Source: Rhizobium sp. CB3090
GTDB lineage: Bacteria; Pseudomonadota; Alphaproteobacteria; Rhizobiales; Rhizobiaceae
NCBI RefSeq assembly: GCF_029714285.1
Contig: NZ_CP121662.1
Coordinates: 1,116,001-1,180,000, forward strand
Length of the DNA stretch: 64,000 nt
Reading direction: 5' to 3'
This document shows positions 1 through 8,124 of this stretch, piece after piece. The translations under genes were made by a program, and so were the position numbers. Position 1 is the stretch's first letter. Each line of letters opens with the position of its first letter. The notes beneath the pieces are model-generated. The model searched no databases and was not told where the DNA came from. It saw only the letters and a program-made list of their open reading frames with translations.

Positions 1-1338
1 CATCTGCAAGATGATCGGGTTGCTGGTCGCCGGGTCTGTGTGCTCCCTCAATGCCTTGACGTCCTCTGCCCGCACGGCGCTGCCGCGGTTGCCCCAGGTG
101 GACCGGACATAGGTCAGCACGTCGGCGATCTGCTGGTCCGACAACTGCTCGCGGAACGGCGGCATGCGATATGCGTCCGGCACGCCGGCTGTGACAACGC
201 GGCTCGATCCATTGAGCGTCACGTTCACCTGCGAGTCGGTATGCCCGATCAGCGAGGAGGCGGCGCCCGCGAGCGGCGGGATCCATTGATTCTGCCCCTT
301 TCCGTCGGGGCCGTGACAAAAGCTGCAGCGCGCCGCATATGTCTGAGCTCCAGGCGTCCGGTTCGAACCGGCGGCCGAGATCGAAGTCGCCGTCGTGTCG
401 CTCCAGGGACTGCTGTCGCGGGCGGGGTCGCCGGGAAGTGACTTCAGGTAATGACTGATGGCTCTCAAGTCGTCGTCGGTCATGAACTGTGTGGAATTAT
501 TATACGCCTCCGTCATCGATCCGAAGACGACGGCATGCTGATTCCTGCCATTCTTGAGGAATTGGAAGATGTCCTCCTCGCTCCAGCGGCCGAGGCCGGT
601 GTTGTGATCCTGACGGAGGCTCGGCGCGTACCAGCCATCCAGTAGAGCGCCGGACAGGAACAGCGAGCTCGTTTCGTCGGACGCCTTTTCGTTCATGGCG
701 ACGCTTCGTGGCGTATGGCAGGCACCGCAATGGCCGGCTCCTTGGACGAGATAGGCGCCGCGGTTCCACTGCTCGTCCTGCTGCGGCTTCGACACGTAGG
801 TGTTGGCGTCGACGAAGACGGCGTTCCACAGCGCCAGCGGCCAGCGCATGTTCAGAGGCCAGCCGATCCCGCTCGGCCGGTTCGCCTGGTTTGCGGGTCG
901 AACGCCGTTCATGAAGAACGCGTAAAGCGCCTGAACGTCGTCATCCGTCATCTTCACATAGGATGGATAGGGCATAGCCGGATACAGCCGACGCCCGCCC
1001 GGCGTCACCCCATGGCGAACGGCGCGGTCGAAGTCGGCGAGGCTGTAGTTGCCGATACCGGTCTCCCTGTCCGGGGTTATGTTTGTCGCGAAGATCGAGC
1101 CGAGCGGCGTTCCCATTTCGAGACCACCGACGAACGGCTTGCTGTCCGGCGTGCTATGGCATGCGACACAGTCCGCTTGCCGGGCTACCATCTCGCCGCG
1201 TTGGACGAGGTCGGCCGAAGCCGGGATCGATGCTGCGGCCGTATCGAAGGGCGATGAGGGCGAGCGGTTGACGAACCATGTCAAACCACCTCCGACCACG
1301 ATCACGATGGCAAGAAGAACGAGAAGGAATCTCTTCAA
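1..1338 (-). CDS. Tri-heme membrane cytochrome c, electron acceptor of an IorAB-type dehydrogenase (3' end beyond window)
   Basis: Reading the minus strand from a TTG at 1338 gives an open frame of 446 codons that runs off the left edge, so the C-terminus is missing. The start has an AGAGG ribosome-binding site and is followed by an uncleaved-looking membrane anchor (LKRFLLVLLAIVIVVGGG). Upstream in this frame there is only a TAG stop and no ATG. Three CxxCH heme-c motifs are visible: CVACH near residue 60, CGACH near 205 and CSFCH near 350. This is the layout of the tri-heme subunit that passes electrons from membrane-bound alcohol or aldehyde dehydrogenases to the respiratory chain at the outer face of the inner membrane. 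It follows iorA and iorB on the same strand, separated by about 120 bp with a hairpin, so it is the probable electron acceptor of that complex. Only the exact substrate is unknown. Confidence 0.88.
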   Translation of the reverse strand, partial: MKRFLLVLLAIVIVVGGGLTWFVNRSPSSPFDTAAASIPASADLVQRGEMVARQADCVACHSTPDSKPFVGGLEMGTPLGSIFATNITPDRETGIGNYSLADFDRAVRHGVTPGGRRLYPAMPYPSYVKMTDDDVQALYAFFMNGVRPANQANRPSGIGWPLNMRWPLALWNAVFVDANTYVSKPQQDEQWNRGAYLVQGAGHCGACHTPRSVAMNEKASDETSSLFLSGALLDGWYAPSLRQDHNTGLGRWSEEDIFQFLKNGRNQHAVVFGSMTEAYNNSTQFMTDDDLRAISHYLKSLPGDPARDSSPWSDTTATSISAAGSNRTPGAQTYAARCSFCHGPDGKGQNQWIPPLAGAASSLIGHTDSQVNVTLNGSSRVVTAGVPDAYRMPPFREQLSDQQIADVLTYVRSTWGNRGSAVRAEDVKALREHTDPATSNPIILQM

Positions 1339-1415
1339 GAACAGTCCATCCTCTGCAAGGGCTGGCTAGGCAGGCGCCACGACCAGCGTCGATGCCGTCG
1401 GGGCATTGCTCGCGT

Positions 1416-1454
1416 ACGTCGTCGGCCAAAGCTTGAATGCCGCGCCGACGACGT
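1416..1454. other. 11-bp perfect inverted repeat between iorB and the cytochrome c gene
   Basis: ACGTCGTCGGC is followed 17 bases later by its exact reverse complement. It lies in the 120-bp gap between the iorB stop and the TTG start of the cytochrome gene. No T-run follows on the minus strand, so it looks more like an attenuating or mRNA-stabilising hairpin inside the operon than a full terminator. Confidence 0.5.
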
Positions 1455-1458
1455 TGCG

Positions 1459-3723
1459 TTAGCTTTGAAAGGTATAGCGGGAGAGCGGCATGCTGCGGAC
1501 GCGCTGACCGGTCAGCGTCGAGACGGCGTTCGCGACCGCCGGGGGCACCGCGGGCAGGCCGGGTTCGCCGATCCCTCCCATCTTTTCCCCGCTCTCGATG
1601 ATCCGGGTGTGTACACGCGGCATGCGAGCCGGCGGCAGGATGGGATAGAGATCATAGTTATGTGCAACCGGCTCGCCTTTCTGGTAGACCGCCTCTTCGA
1701 GAAGAACCTGCGAGACGCCCAGCGCCACCGCGGAGTTGATCTGAGCTTCGATGATCGCCGGGTTGACGATGCTGCCGGGATCGATCGCCTCCCACACGTC
1801 GTGAACCACCACCTCTCCCGATTGGATAGAGACTTCGGCGATCGCAGCGGTATGGCTGCCGAATGGCGAGGCCATGCCGATGCCGCGCGCGCGCCGGGTA
1901 CCGTCTTCCGCCGTGAATGGGCCTCGCTTCCAGCCACCCGACAAATCGCCTGCCGCCTTCAGCAGGTTGCTCAGCCGCGCGTTGTCTTTCAGAAGCTGCA
2001 AGCGGAGGTCATAGGGATCCTTGCCGCCCTTGTCGGCCATCTCGTCGAGGAAACACTCGTACAGGAAGTCGTTCATCGAATTGCCGACCGACCGCCAGTA
2101 GGCGAGCATGACCGGGTTCTCCACGTGGACCTGCGCGATGCGCTTGTTCGGGATCGCATAGGCCTTGCCCGTCAGACCTTCGACCGCGGTATCGTCGATC
2201 TTTTCACTATGGCCCGAAATGCCCTCGGTCGGGCCTTCACAGACGCTGACGGCCTCCAATGCGACCGGCATGCCGTTATCGTCCAGGCCGCCTCTGAATC
2301 TTACAGCCGCCATCGGCCGCAAGGGGTCGCGCAGGAACTCCTCCTCGCGGCTCCAGATCAGCTTGATCGGTCTGCCGGTTTCTTGTGCGAGCGCGATCGC
2401 TTGTCGGAACGGGTTTGCCGCCGCATAGAGGAAATGCCTTCCGAAGAAGCCTCCCAGCAGAGGGCTGTGGATGTTGATCTTGGATGCGTCCAGACCAGTG
2501 ATCTTGGCGATGTCCGCCTGGAACATCTCGGGGGCCTGGTTCGGCATCCAGATGTCGAGACTGCCGTCGCCGTTGAATCTGGCGAGCGCGGACGGTGGCT
2601 CGAGCTGAGCGTGATGAAGATATTGGCTGTGGTAGGTCGCCGATACCACCGTCTTCGCGTTTGCAAGCGCGCCGACGACGTCGCCCCCCTTCTCCGCGTC
2701 CTTGCCGTCGCCAGGCTCCTCGGCTAGGCGGTCCGCGAAGGCCGCGGTCGAGAAGTCGATCGGCATGATGCGGGTCCCGTCGATGACGGGCTTGCCGTTC
2801 GCTTCGTTCCATTCGACCTGGAGGGATTCGACCGCCCGTTTGGCGTTCCACCAACGTTCGGCAACGACTGCGACCGCTCCAGGGAGACGGTGGATCGAGT
2901 GAACCCCTTTCATGGACCTGACCGCATCCTCGTTTCGGATGTTGCCGACGGACTGACCCAGCCTCGGCGCATGCTGCACGGCGGCGTGAAGCATTCCGTC
3001 GACCTTGCAATCGATCGCGTAGGTGGCCCGCCCGGTGGACTTGTCGTAGACGTCGAGGCGTTTGACCGGCTTGCCGATCCAACGAAACTGGCTTCGGTCC
3101 TTCAGCGTCACGCTGTCGCGCTCCGGTATCGGGAGATCCATCGCGTCGTGCGCGATCTCGCCATAGGCGAGGGACCTCCCCGAAGCGGCATGGACGACCC
3201 GTCCTGGCTCGGTCGTCAGCTCACCGAGAGGAACGCCCAGTCGCGTGGCGGAAGCCTGGAGGAGCATCTGACGCGCAGCGGCGCCGACATGGCGCATCGT
3301 ATCGTAGCTCAGACGAACGGACATGCTGCCGCCCGTAATCCGCATGCCGCCCAGGATGATCTGGTAGTCGGGACCCGCAGGTGCGTTCTCGACCGTGAAC
3401 GACGCCGGATCCAGATCAAGGTCCTCTCCGACGATCTGCGCCATCGCCGTGAATATCCCCTGGCCGCCTTCGACGAAGGGACTCATAAGACGGGCCGTAC
3501 TGTCCGGACGGATCTCCAGAAAAGCTGGAACGCGGGTTCCAGGGGTGATTTTCGCGGCCGCTCCCTGCGCACGAGCAGGACGGATCGGCAGTCCGAACCC
3601 GATGACCAGCGCACCTGCCGTTGCCCCGGCGGACGCGAACAGAAAGCGTCTGCGTGAAACGTTGACCGGCGCACCCGCGGAAAGTCCGGCCACGCCGGAG
3701 AGCTTGCGATAGATCTCGTTCAC
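1459..3723 (-). CDS. iorB: Molybdopterin-binding subunit of an isoquinoline 1-oxidoreductase-type aldehyde/N-heterocycle dehydrogenase
   Basis: About 754 residues, the usual size of the large Mo subunit of the IorB/xanthine-dehydrogenase superfamily. The GTG start at 3723 overlaps the stop of iorA by four bases (GTGA), which is preferred over a GTG 66 bases upstream that lies inside iorA. The N-terminus carries a Tat signal (SRRRFLFASAG then a hydrophobic stretch), so the folded cofactor-loaded enzyme is probably exported to the periplasm. Family features include LLGGFFGRHF in the cofactor-binding part and a C-terminal GIGEPGLPAVPPAVANA block that contains the presumed catalytic glutamate. 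It should hydroxylate an aldehyde or N-heterocycle with water and hand electrons to the [2Fe-2S] subunit (iorA) and then the cytochrome encoded downstream. The real substrate cannot be read from sequence. Confidence 0.9.
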   Translation of the reverse strand: MNEIYRKLSGVAGLSAGAPVNVSRRRFLFASAGATAGALVIGFGLPIRPARAQGAAAKITPGTRVPAFLEIRPDSTARLMSPFVEGGQGIFTAMAQIVGEDLDLDPASFTVENAPAGPDYQIILGGMRITGGSMSVRLSYDTMRHVGAAARQMLLQASATRLGVPLGELTTEPGRVVHAASGRSLAYGEIAHDAMDLPIPERDSVTLKDRSQFRWIGKPVKRLDVYDKSTGRATYAIDCKVDGMLHAAVQHAPRLGQSVGNIRNEDAVRSMKGVHSIHRLPGAVAVVAERWWNAKRAVESLQVEWNEANGKPVIDGTRIMPIDFSTAAFADRLAEEPGDGKDAEKGGDVVGALANAKTVVSATYHSQYLHHAQLEPPSALARFNGDGSLDIWMPNQAPEMFQADIAKITGLDASKINIHSPLLGGFFGRHFLYAAANPFRQAIALAQETGRPIKLIWSREEEFLRDPLRPMAAVRFRGGLDDNGMPVALEAVSVCEGPTEGISGHSEKIDDTAVEGLTGKAYAIPNKRIAQVHVENPVMLAYWRSVGNSMNDFLYECFLDEMADKGGKDPYDLRLQLLKDNARLSNLLKAAGDLSGGWKRGPFTAEDGTRRARGIGMASPFGSHTAAIAEVSIQSGEVVVHDVWEAIDPGSIVNPAIIEAQINSAVALGVSQVLLEEAVYQKGEPVAHNYDLYPILPPARMPRVHTRIIESGEKMGGIGEPGLPAVPPAVANAVSTLTGQRVRSMPLSRYTFQS

Positions 3724-4181
3724 AGCGACGACTCCTTCCGGCCGGCGAGATCGCGGACCGCCGCCTTGATGGAGTTGTATGTTCCGCACCGACAGAGGTT
3801 CACCATCGCCGCAGCGATGTCATCGTCGGTGGGATTAGCCGTCTGCTTTAGAAGCGCGGTCGCCGCCATGACCTGTCCCGACTGGCAGTAGCCGCACTGG
3901 GGAACCTGATGATCGACCCACGCGGCAACGACAGCCTTGCCGACCGGATCCTGCTCGATCGCCTCGATGGTGGTGACCGTCTGTCCGGCAACGCTGTCGA
4001 GCGGCGTCACGCAGGAGCGGACGACTTTGCCATTTACCAGTACGGAGCAGACGCCGCACTGGGCGAGGCCGCAACCGTATTTCGTTCCTGTCATTCCAAG
4101 TTCGTCCCGGATGACCCACAGCAGCGGCGTGTCCGGATCGGCTTCCACCTCGTAGACCTCATCGTTGATGCGAAGTTGCAT
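3720..4181 (-). CDS. iorA: [2Fe-2S] ferredoxin-like subunit of the IorAB-type dehydrogenase
   Basis: 153 residues, typical for the small iron-sulfur subunit of molybdenum hydroxylases. The N-terminal plant-ferredoxin cluster uses the cysteines in KYGCGLAQCGVC and RSC. The helical C-terminal cluster uses CGYCQSGQ and CRCGTY. The protein has no signal of its own and would be carried to the periplasm with the Tat-bearing IorB. It is the first gene of the operon iorA-iorB-cytochrome c on the minus strand and overlaps iorB by four bases. About 115 bp upstream of its start lies a dyad that is nearly identical to one in front of the neighbouring lysR gene, which suggests LysR control. Confidence 0.92.
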   Translation of the reverse strand: MQLRINDEVYEVEADPDTPLLWVIRDELGMTGTKYGCGLAQCGVCSVLVNGKVVRSCVTPLDSVAGQTVTTIEAIEQDPVGKAVVAAWVDHQVPQCGYCQSGQVMAATALLKQTANPTDDDIAAAMVNLCRCGTYNSIKAAVRDLAGRKESSL

Positions 4182-4294
4182 GGCAATTCCTCAAATTCGC
4201 AGGCCGCCCCCGGTCGGAAGATGGCTCTGGCGCATAACGCGGCTAGCATCCTCCCTTTTGACGTTTCTGATTAGATGCTTCCTGTCGATAGAAG

Positions 4295-4313
4295 TTATGA
4301 GCCAGTTTCATAA
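4295..4313. promoter_or_regulatory. Probable LysR operator in front of iorAB (copy 1 of 2)
   Basis: TTATGAGCCAGTTTCATAA contains an inverted repeat (TTATGA/TCATAA, 7-base spacer) of LysR-box type. Fifteen of its 19 bases match the site at 5611-5629 in front of the lysR gene. It lies about 115 bp upstream of iorA. Binding by the adjacent LysR protein is inferred. Confidence 0.55.
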
Positions 4314-4369
4314 AACACTCGCTGCACCGCGGACCTCCGCGGCGGCGGAGAAGGGAGTGTCGGGCAACG

Positions 4370-4624
4370 TCCCGCTACCCGATGCCGGGAGGTCAAGCCG
4401 CGGGTGCTGGTCGAAGAGGCTTTTCAGCTTGTCAACGGAATCAGCTCCATGCGGTCGCAAAGATCGACACGGCCCGCGCCCTTGACCCAGACGAGCTCCT
4501 TCGGCTCGGCTGCCCGCTTGTAGAAGTTGTTATTGACGTTGACATTGCGATGGACGCAATGCGCCCGATCGTGAGGTTTGTCTGACAAGGCTCTGAGAGG
4601 TGGATCGCCCTCCCACTGCTGCAC
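4370..4624 (-). pseudogene. Frameshifted C-terminal remnant of an alpha/beta hydrolase
   Basis: The minus-strand frame 4424-4624 encodes AAEPKELVWVKGAGRVDLCD followed by RMELIPLT. This is the ending of a widespread alpha/beta-hydrolase family (usually AEPKELVWVPGAGHVDLYD..ELIPFDKL). The frame then stops. One base over, the expected ending DKLKSLFDQHPRL continues, so a single frameshift separates them. The catalytic His position (GAGH) reads GAGR. Nothing of the nucleophile domain is left. The remnant fills the space between the LysR gene and the ior promoter. Confidence 0.6.
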
Positions 4625-4636
4625 CTGAAGTGGCGA

Positions 4637-5530
4637 TCAGGTGCGGTGACGCAGGAAGTCCACGAGCGCGGAGAAAGCAGGCGAGGATTGGCGCCTGCTG
4701 GGGTAGTAGAGGTGGTAGCCGTCCCAGTAAGGCGAAAATGCTTCAAGCACCCGCACAAGCCGACCCTCTTCTATATGGGGCAGCGCGATGTCCTCCGGAA
4801 CATAAGCTAGCCCCAGGCCTTCCAAGGCGGCTTCCACGCCCTGATAGGAGTTGTTGAAGGCTAGCTGCCCCTCGACCCGGATTTTCATCTCCTTGCCCCC
4901 GTCTTCGAATTCCCACGGCCAGAACCCGCCCAAGGTGGAGAGGCGCTCGTTTATGCAGTTGTGTCGGACGAGCTCCTGCGGATGCTCGGGGATTCCCTTG
5001 CTTTCGAAGCAGGAGGGCGCACCGACAACGGCGAATCGGAAGTCGGGACTTATGCGCACCGAAATCATGTCCTTGGCGACCTGCTCGCCCATTCGGACGC
5101 CGGCGTCGAAGCGTTCGGTTACGATGTCCGAGAGTGCGTTTTCTCGAACAAGCTCCACCTTCACGTCCGGGTAGTTCGGAAAGAAGTTCTTCAGCTTCGG
5201 CCAGATCATCCATCGGATCGCGTGATCTGACGCCGTGATGCGGATATTCCCCGCTGGCCTGTCCCGGAGGGCTGTCAAGTTCTCGAGTTGCGCGTCGATT
5301 TCGTCGAAGAGCGGGCCAACGCCCTGAAACAGCTTCTCGCCCGCATCGGTAAGGGAGACCGCCCGCGTCGTGCGAGTGAGAAGACGGAGGCCGAGCCGCG
5401 CCTCGAGCTGCCGAATAATATGACTCAGCGCGGACTGCGATACTCCAACCTTCGCAGCCGCTCTGGTGAAGCTCTTCTCTCGGGCGACGGCCAGAAAGGC
5501 CATCAGGTCGTTGACGCTCTCGCGTGCCAT
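4637..5530 (-). CDS. LysR-family transcriptional regulator
   Basis: 297 residues when started at the ATG of MARESVNDLMAF, which matches the usual family start; the frame is open for another 28 codons upstream but without family similarity. The N-terminal winged helix is standard (FTRAAAKVGVSQSALSHIIR then LEARLGLRLLTRTTR), followed by a LysR substrate-binding domain. It lies upstream of and in line with iorA, and divergent from the cyclophilin-like gene. Near-identical dyads lie in front of iorA (4295) and in the lysR/cyclophilin intergenic space (5611). This suggests that it controls the dehydrogenase operon, itself and possibly the divergent gene. The inducer is unknown. Confidence 0.93.
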   Translation of the reverse strand: MARESVNDLMAFLAVAREKSFTRAAAKVGVSQSALSHIIRQLEARLGLRLLTRTTRAVSLTDAGEKLFQGVGPLFDEIDAQLENLTALRDRPAGNIRITASDHAIRWMIWPKLKNFFPNYPDVKVELVRENALSDIVTERFDAGVRMGEQVAKDMISVRISPDFRFAVVGAPSCFESKGIPEHPQELVRHNCINERLSTLGGFWPWEFEDGGKEMKIRVEGQLAFNNSYQGVEAALEGLGLAYVPEDIALPHIEEGRLVRVLEAFSPYWDGYHLYYPSRRQSSPAFSALVDFLRHRT

Positions 5531-5610
5531 CCTTGAACTCCTTCGATGAAGCGCGGTTGTAGCGGATTGCGGATGACGGAACACTGAAATCATTGTGAAC
5601 ACACGGTCAT

Positions 5611-5629
5611 TCATGAGCCAAGCTCATAA
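5611..5629. promoter_or_regulatory. Probable LysR operator in the lysR/cyclophilin-like intergenic region (copy 2 of 2)
   Basis: TCATGAGCCAAGCTCATAA contains the perfect dyad ATGAGC-CAA-GCTCAT and ends in the same CATAA as copy 1. It lies about 80 bp upstream of lysR and about 80 bp upstream of the divergent start at 5712, a placement suited to autoregulation and shared control. Confidence 0.55.
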
Positions 5630-5711
5630 CTTCATGCGACGCAAATCGCCTAATCCAATCGTCGACGCTCTGTTAAAACCGCAATGTCACGCAAGCGGAA
5701 GAGGTGCCAGG

Positions 5712-6176
5712 ATGAGCGCGGGCGTAACTCGGAGAAGTCTCATTGCTGCGGCTTTGACGGGATGCGTGCCCGTCATCGCGCTAGGAGGCGCCCCGCCATC
5801 GAGTAGGAAATCCCAAAGTGCGAAAATGAGGATCGAATTCTCTTTCTCTGATCACACGTTTACAGCCAGCTTGTACGAGAACGCAGCGGCGCGCGAACTT
5901 ATGTCCATGCTACCGCTGGACTTGATGATCGAAGACTACTCTATGAACGAGAAGATGGCCTACCTTCCGCGCAAGCTTGCGGTGCAGGGGACCGAGGCTT
6001 TTGCTGACGAGTCCGTCGGCGACCTCTGCTACTACGCTCCCTGGGGAAATCTGGTCTTCTTTCACGCCGGCTATCGATACTCGCGCGGTCTCGTCCGTCT
6101 CGGCAGACTGGACGGTGGAGCCGCACCGCTTTTGACAAGAGGCAAGTTCCCGCTTCGCGCCCAGCAGGTTGCTTGA
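5712..6176 (+). CDS. Exported cyclophilin-like fold protein
   Basis: 154 residues from the ATG at 5712, which has GGAAGAGG upstream; the frame is open earlier but would delete the export signal. MSAGVTRRSLIAAALTG is a Tat-type signal with a twin-arginine (TRRSL) and a hydrophobic core. From residue 37 the protein matches the small cyclophilin-like family (MRIEFSFSDHTFTASL, then a LLPLDLMIEDY-type block, KMAYLPRKL, SVGDLCYYAPWGNLVFF and YSRGLVRLGRL). This family has the cyclophilin barrel, and its biochemical role is not established. Family members are mostly cytosolic, so the signal peptide is noteworthy. It is divergent from lysR and precedes an MFS gene. Confidence 0.8.
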   Translation: MSAGVTRRSLIAAALTGCVPVIALGGAPPSSRKSQSAKMRIEFSFSDHTFTASLYENAAARELMSMLPLDLMIEDYSMNEKMAYLPRKLAVQGTEAFADESVGDLCYYAPWGNLVFFHAGYRYSRGLVRLGRLDGGAAPLLTRGKFPLRAQQVA

Positions 6177-6320
6177 GGGCATCGCCCAGACATCTTTCAT
6201 GCACGCGGCACATGTGTCCTTGCCGGCAGACGACGGTGATCGATCTCGGTTGGCTGGACTGGTTGAGCCCGTCCTTCCCCTGAAACACAGCAGCCTCGGC
6301 CCTTGCCGTATGGAGACCAC

Positions 6321-7541
6321 ATGCGAGAACAAGTTCTACTGCGGTCCGACGTGATCGACGAGGAGATCGTGACGGGTCCGGCCAACTGGGGAGCCGTCTT
6401 CGCGATGTCCCTGTGCGTGTTCGTGCTGATCGCATCGGAGTTCATGCCGGTGAGCCTGCTCACCCCGATCGCAGCCGACCTGCATCTCACCGAAGGGCAG
6501 GCAGGCCAGGCCATATCGGTTTCGGGTATCTTCGCGGTGCTGACAAGCCTCTTCATCGCTTCCATCTTGGGAAGCCTGGACAGGAAGATCGTGCTTCTTT
6601 CGCTGACGGGGCTCATGTTGGTTTCGGGAGCCGTTGTCGCACTTGCGCCGAACTACGCGGTCCTGATGGTGGGCCGTGCACTCCTGGGCGTCGTGATCGG
6701 CGGCTTCTGGTCGATGTCCACCGCCACGGTCATGCGGCTCGTCCCTGAAGATGCGGTTTCCAGGGCGCTTGCGACCCTGAACGGCGGGAACGCGCTCGCC
6801 GCGACCGTCGCGGCTCCGCTCGGCAGCTTCCTCGGCGAACTGATCGGCTGGAGGGGTTCCTTTTTCTGCATCGTGCCAATGGCGGCGCTGGCAATCTGCT
6901 GGCAGGCTGTCACCCTGCCGCGGATGCACGGTGGAGGTGGAACCGCCGCCACGGCGTCTTTCCGCCTGCTTGGAAGGCCACCGGTTGCGCTCGGAATGGC
7001 GGCAATCCTTTTCTTGTTCATGGGGCAGTTCGCGCTGTTCACCTACCTGCGCCCTTTCCTTGAAACCGTCACGCAAGTCGACATCTCGACCTTGTCGCTC
7101 TTGTTGCTCATTGTGGGTATCGCGGGGCTCGTTGGAACAGCTTTCATCGGACACGTCCTCGTGCGAAGCCTATATGGCACGGTCACAGTCGTACCGCTTG
7201 TTCTGGCCGCGATCGGAATCGGATTGACCATCCTTGGTGGATCGACAACCGCTGTCGCCGTCCTTCTTTGCTTGTGGGGTCTGGTCGGAACTCCCGCGCC
7301 GGTGGGCTGGGGCACATGGCTGTCCCGCACGCTGCCGGAAGACGCCGAGGCTGGCGGCGGACTCATGGTCGCCACCATCCAGTTTGCAATCACCATGGGC
7401 GCGACAGTTGGCGGCCACCTGCTTGACATGAGCGGCTACCAGGCCACGTTTGCCACCAGCGCGCTCCTGCTCCTCCTTGCTGCGACGCTCGCCTTCGTTT
7501 GTTGGTTCGCGACCGGAAGCAGGAATGTGCCAAAATCGTGA
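6321..7541 (+). CDS. MFS exporter (NepI/AraJ-like, drug:H+ antiporter type)
   Basis: 406 residues with twelve predicted membrane segments. The ATG at 6321 is preferred because GGAG lies six bases upstream; an earlier in-frame start at 6303 has no such site. The FVLIASEFMPVSLLTPIA segment of TM1 and the GRALLGVVIGGFW segment of TM4 are typical of the purine-nucleoside and sugar efflux branch (NepI, AraJ) of the DHA1 family. The substrate is unknown. The gene follows the cyclophilin-like gene in the same direction, 144 bp apart, and may belong to the LysR-controlled neighbourhood. No in-frame defects are seen. Confidence 0.88.
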   Translation: MREQVLLRSDVIDEEIVTGPANWGAVFAMSLCVFVLIASEFMPVSLLTPIAADLHLTEGQAGQAISVSGIFAVLTSLFIASILGSLDRKIVLLSLTGLMLVSGAVVALAPNYAVLMVGRALLGVVIGGFWSMSTATVMRLVPEDAVSRALATLNGGNALAATVAAPLGSFLGELIGWRGSFFCIVPMAALAICWQAVTLPRMHGGGGTAATASFRLLGRPPVALGMAAILFLFMGQFALFTYLRPFLETVTQVDISTLSLLLLIVGIAGLVGTAFIGHVLVRSLYGTVTVVPLVLAAIGIGLTILGGSTTAVAVLLCLWGLVGTPAPVGWGTWLSRTLPEDAEAGGGLMVATIQFAITMGATVGGHLLDMSGYQATFATSALLLLLAATLAFVCWFATGSRNVPKS

Positions 7542-7716
7542 GAGCATAGACGCGCGCATGGGCTAGCCATGGAAGCCTGCTCGCCATCTTCGGCACAGCT
7601 CTTACGGGGCAGAAGCAACGCTTCGAAGTTGAACTGTCCATCATCCATCGTGCCAACGCCGACGGAGCCCCTTGCTAGTCGGCTTCCTGGTGAACGACTG
7701 CTGTCGTGATCCTCCG

Positions 7717-8100
7717 GAACCTGACTACACCAGCCATGTCGAGGGCACGCCGGTGCCGAATGCCTGGTTTGCCGGCGATGAAGATTGCCCGCTTCTGTGA
7801 TTTGCAGGCGCATGGGTGCCGAACTGGACCGGTGTCAGGAAGATCAAGGAAGGGGAAGTAACCTGCGATGTCTACGCTTTCCTGACGACGGCACCAAATA
7901 GAATCGTTGGCGAAATCCATGAGGCGATGCCGGTCGTTCTCCGGAACGAGGAAGAAATCGAACTATGGATGACTGCCTCATGGGAGGAAGCGAAACGGCT
8001 TCTTCACCGACGGAGCGTTCGGATTGATCCTATAAGCCGAGCAAGTCGTGTCTGGTGGCAGTTGCTACCCGATTCCGCGAATATACCGTGGACGAGATAG
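7717..8100 (+). pseudogene. Remnant of an SOS-response-associated peptidase (SRAP/YedK family)
   Basis: In one frame, EPDYTSHVEG..WFAGDEDCPLL, an in-frame TGA, then FAGAWVPNWTGVRKIKEGEV, CDVYAFLTTAPN and EAMPVVLRNEEEIELWM match the C-terminal half of rhizobial SRAP proteins (WFALDE.RPL.FFAG.W..WTSVRKVKEGE...AMPVIL). The N-terminal half with the catalytic Cys2 is absent, so the gene cannot make an active DNA-protein crosslink sensor. It lies in a gene-poor stretch (7542-8124). Confidence 0.7.
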
Positions 8101-8124
8101 AGCAGCGACTGGAGCTATTCAGCC

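Noticed and set aside
1465..2727. 420-codon plus-strand open frame opposite iorB
   Set aside because: It is the antisense of a strongly recognisable gene, has Arg/Asp-rich composition and no family match. GC-rich genes routinely produce such frames.
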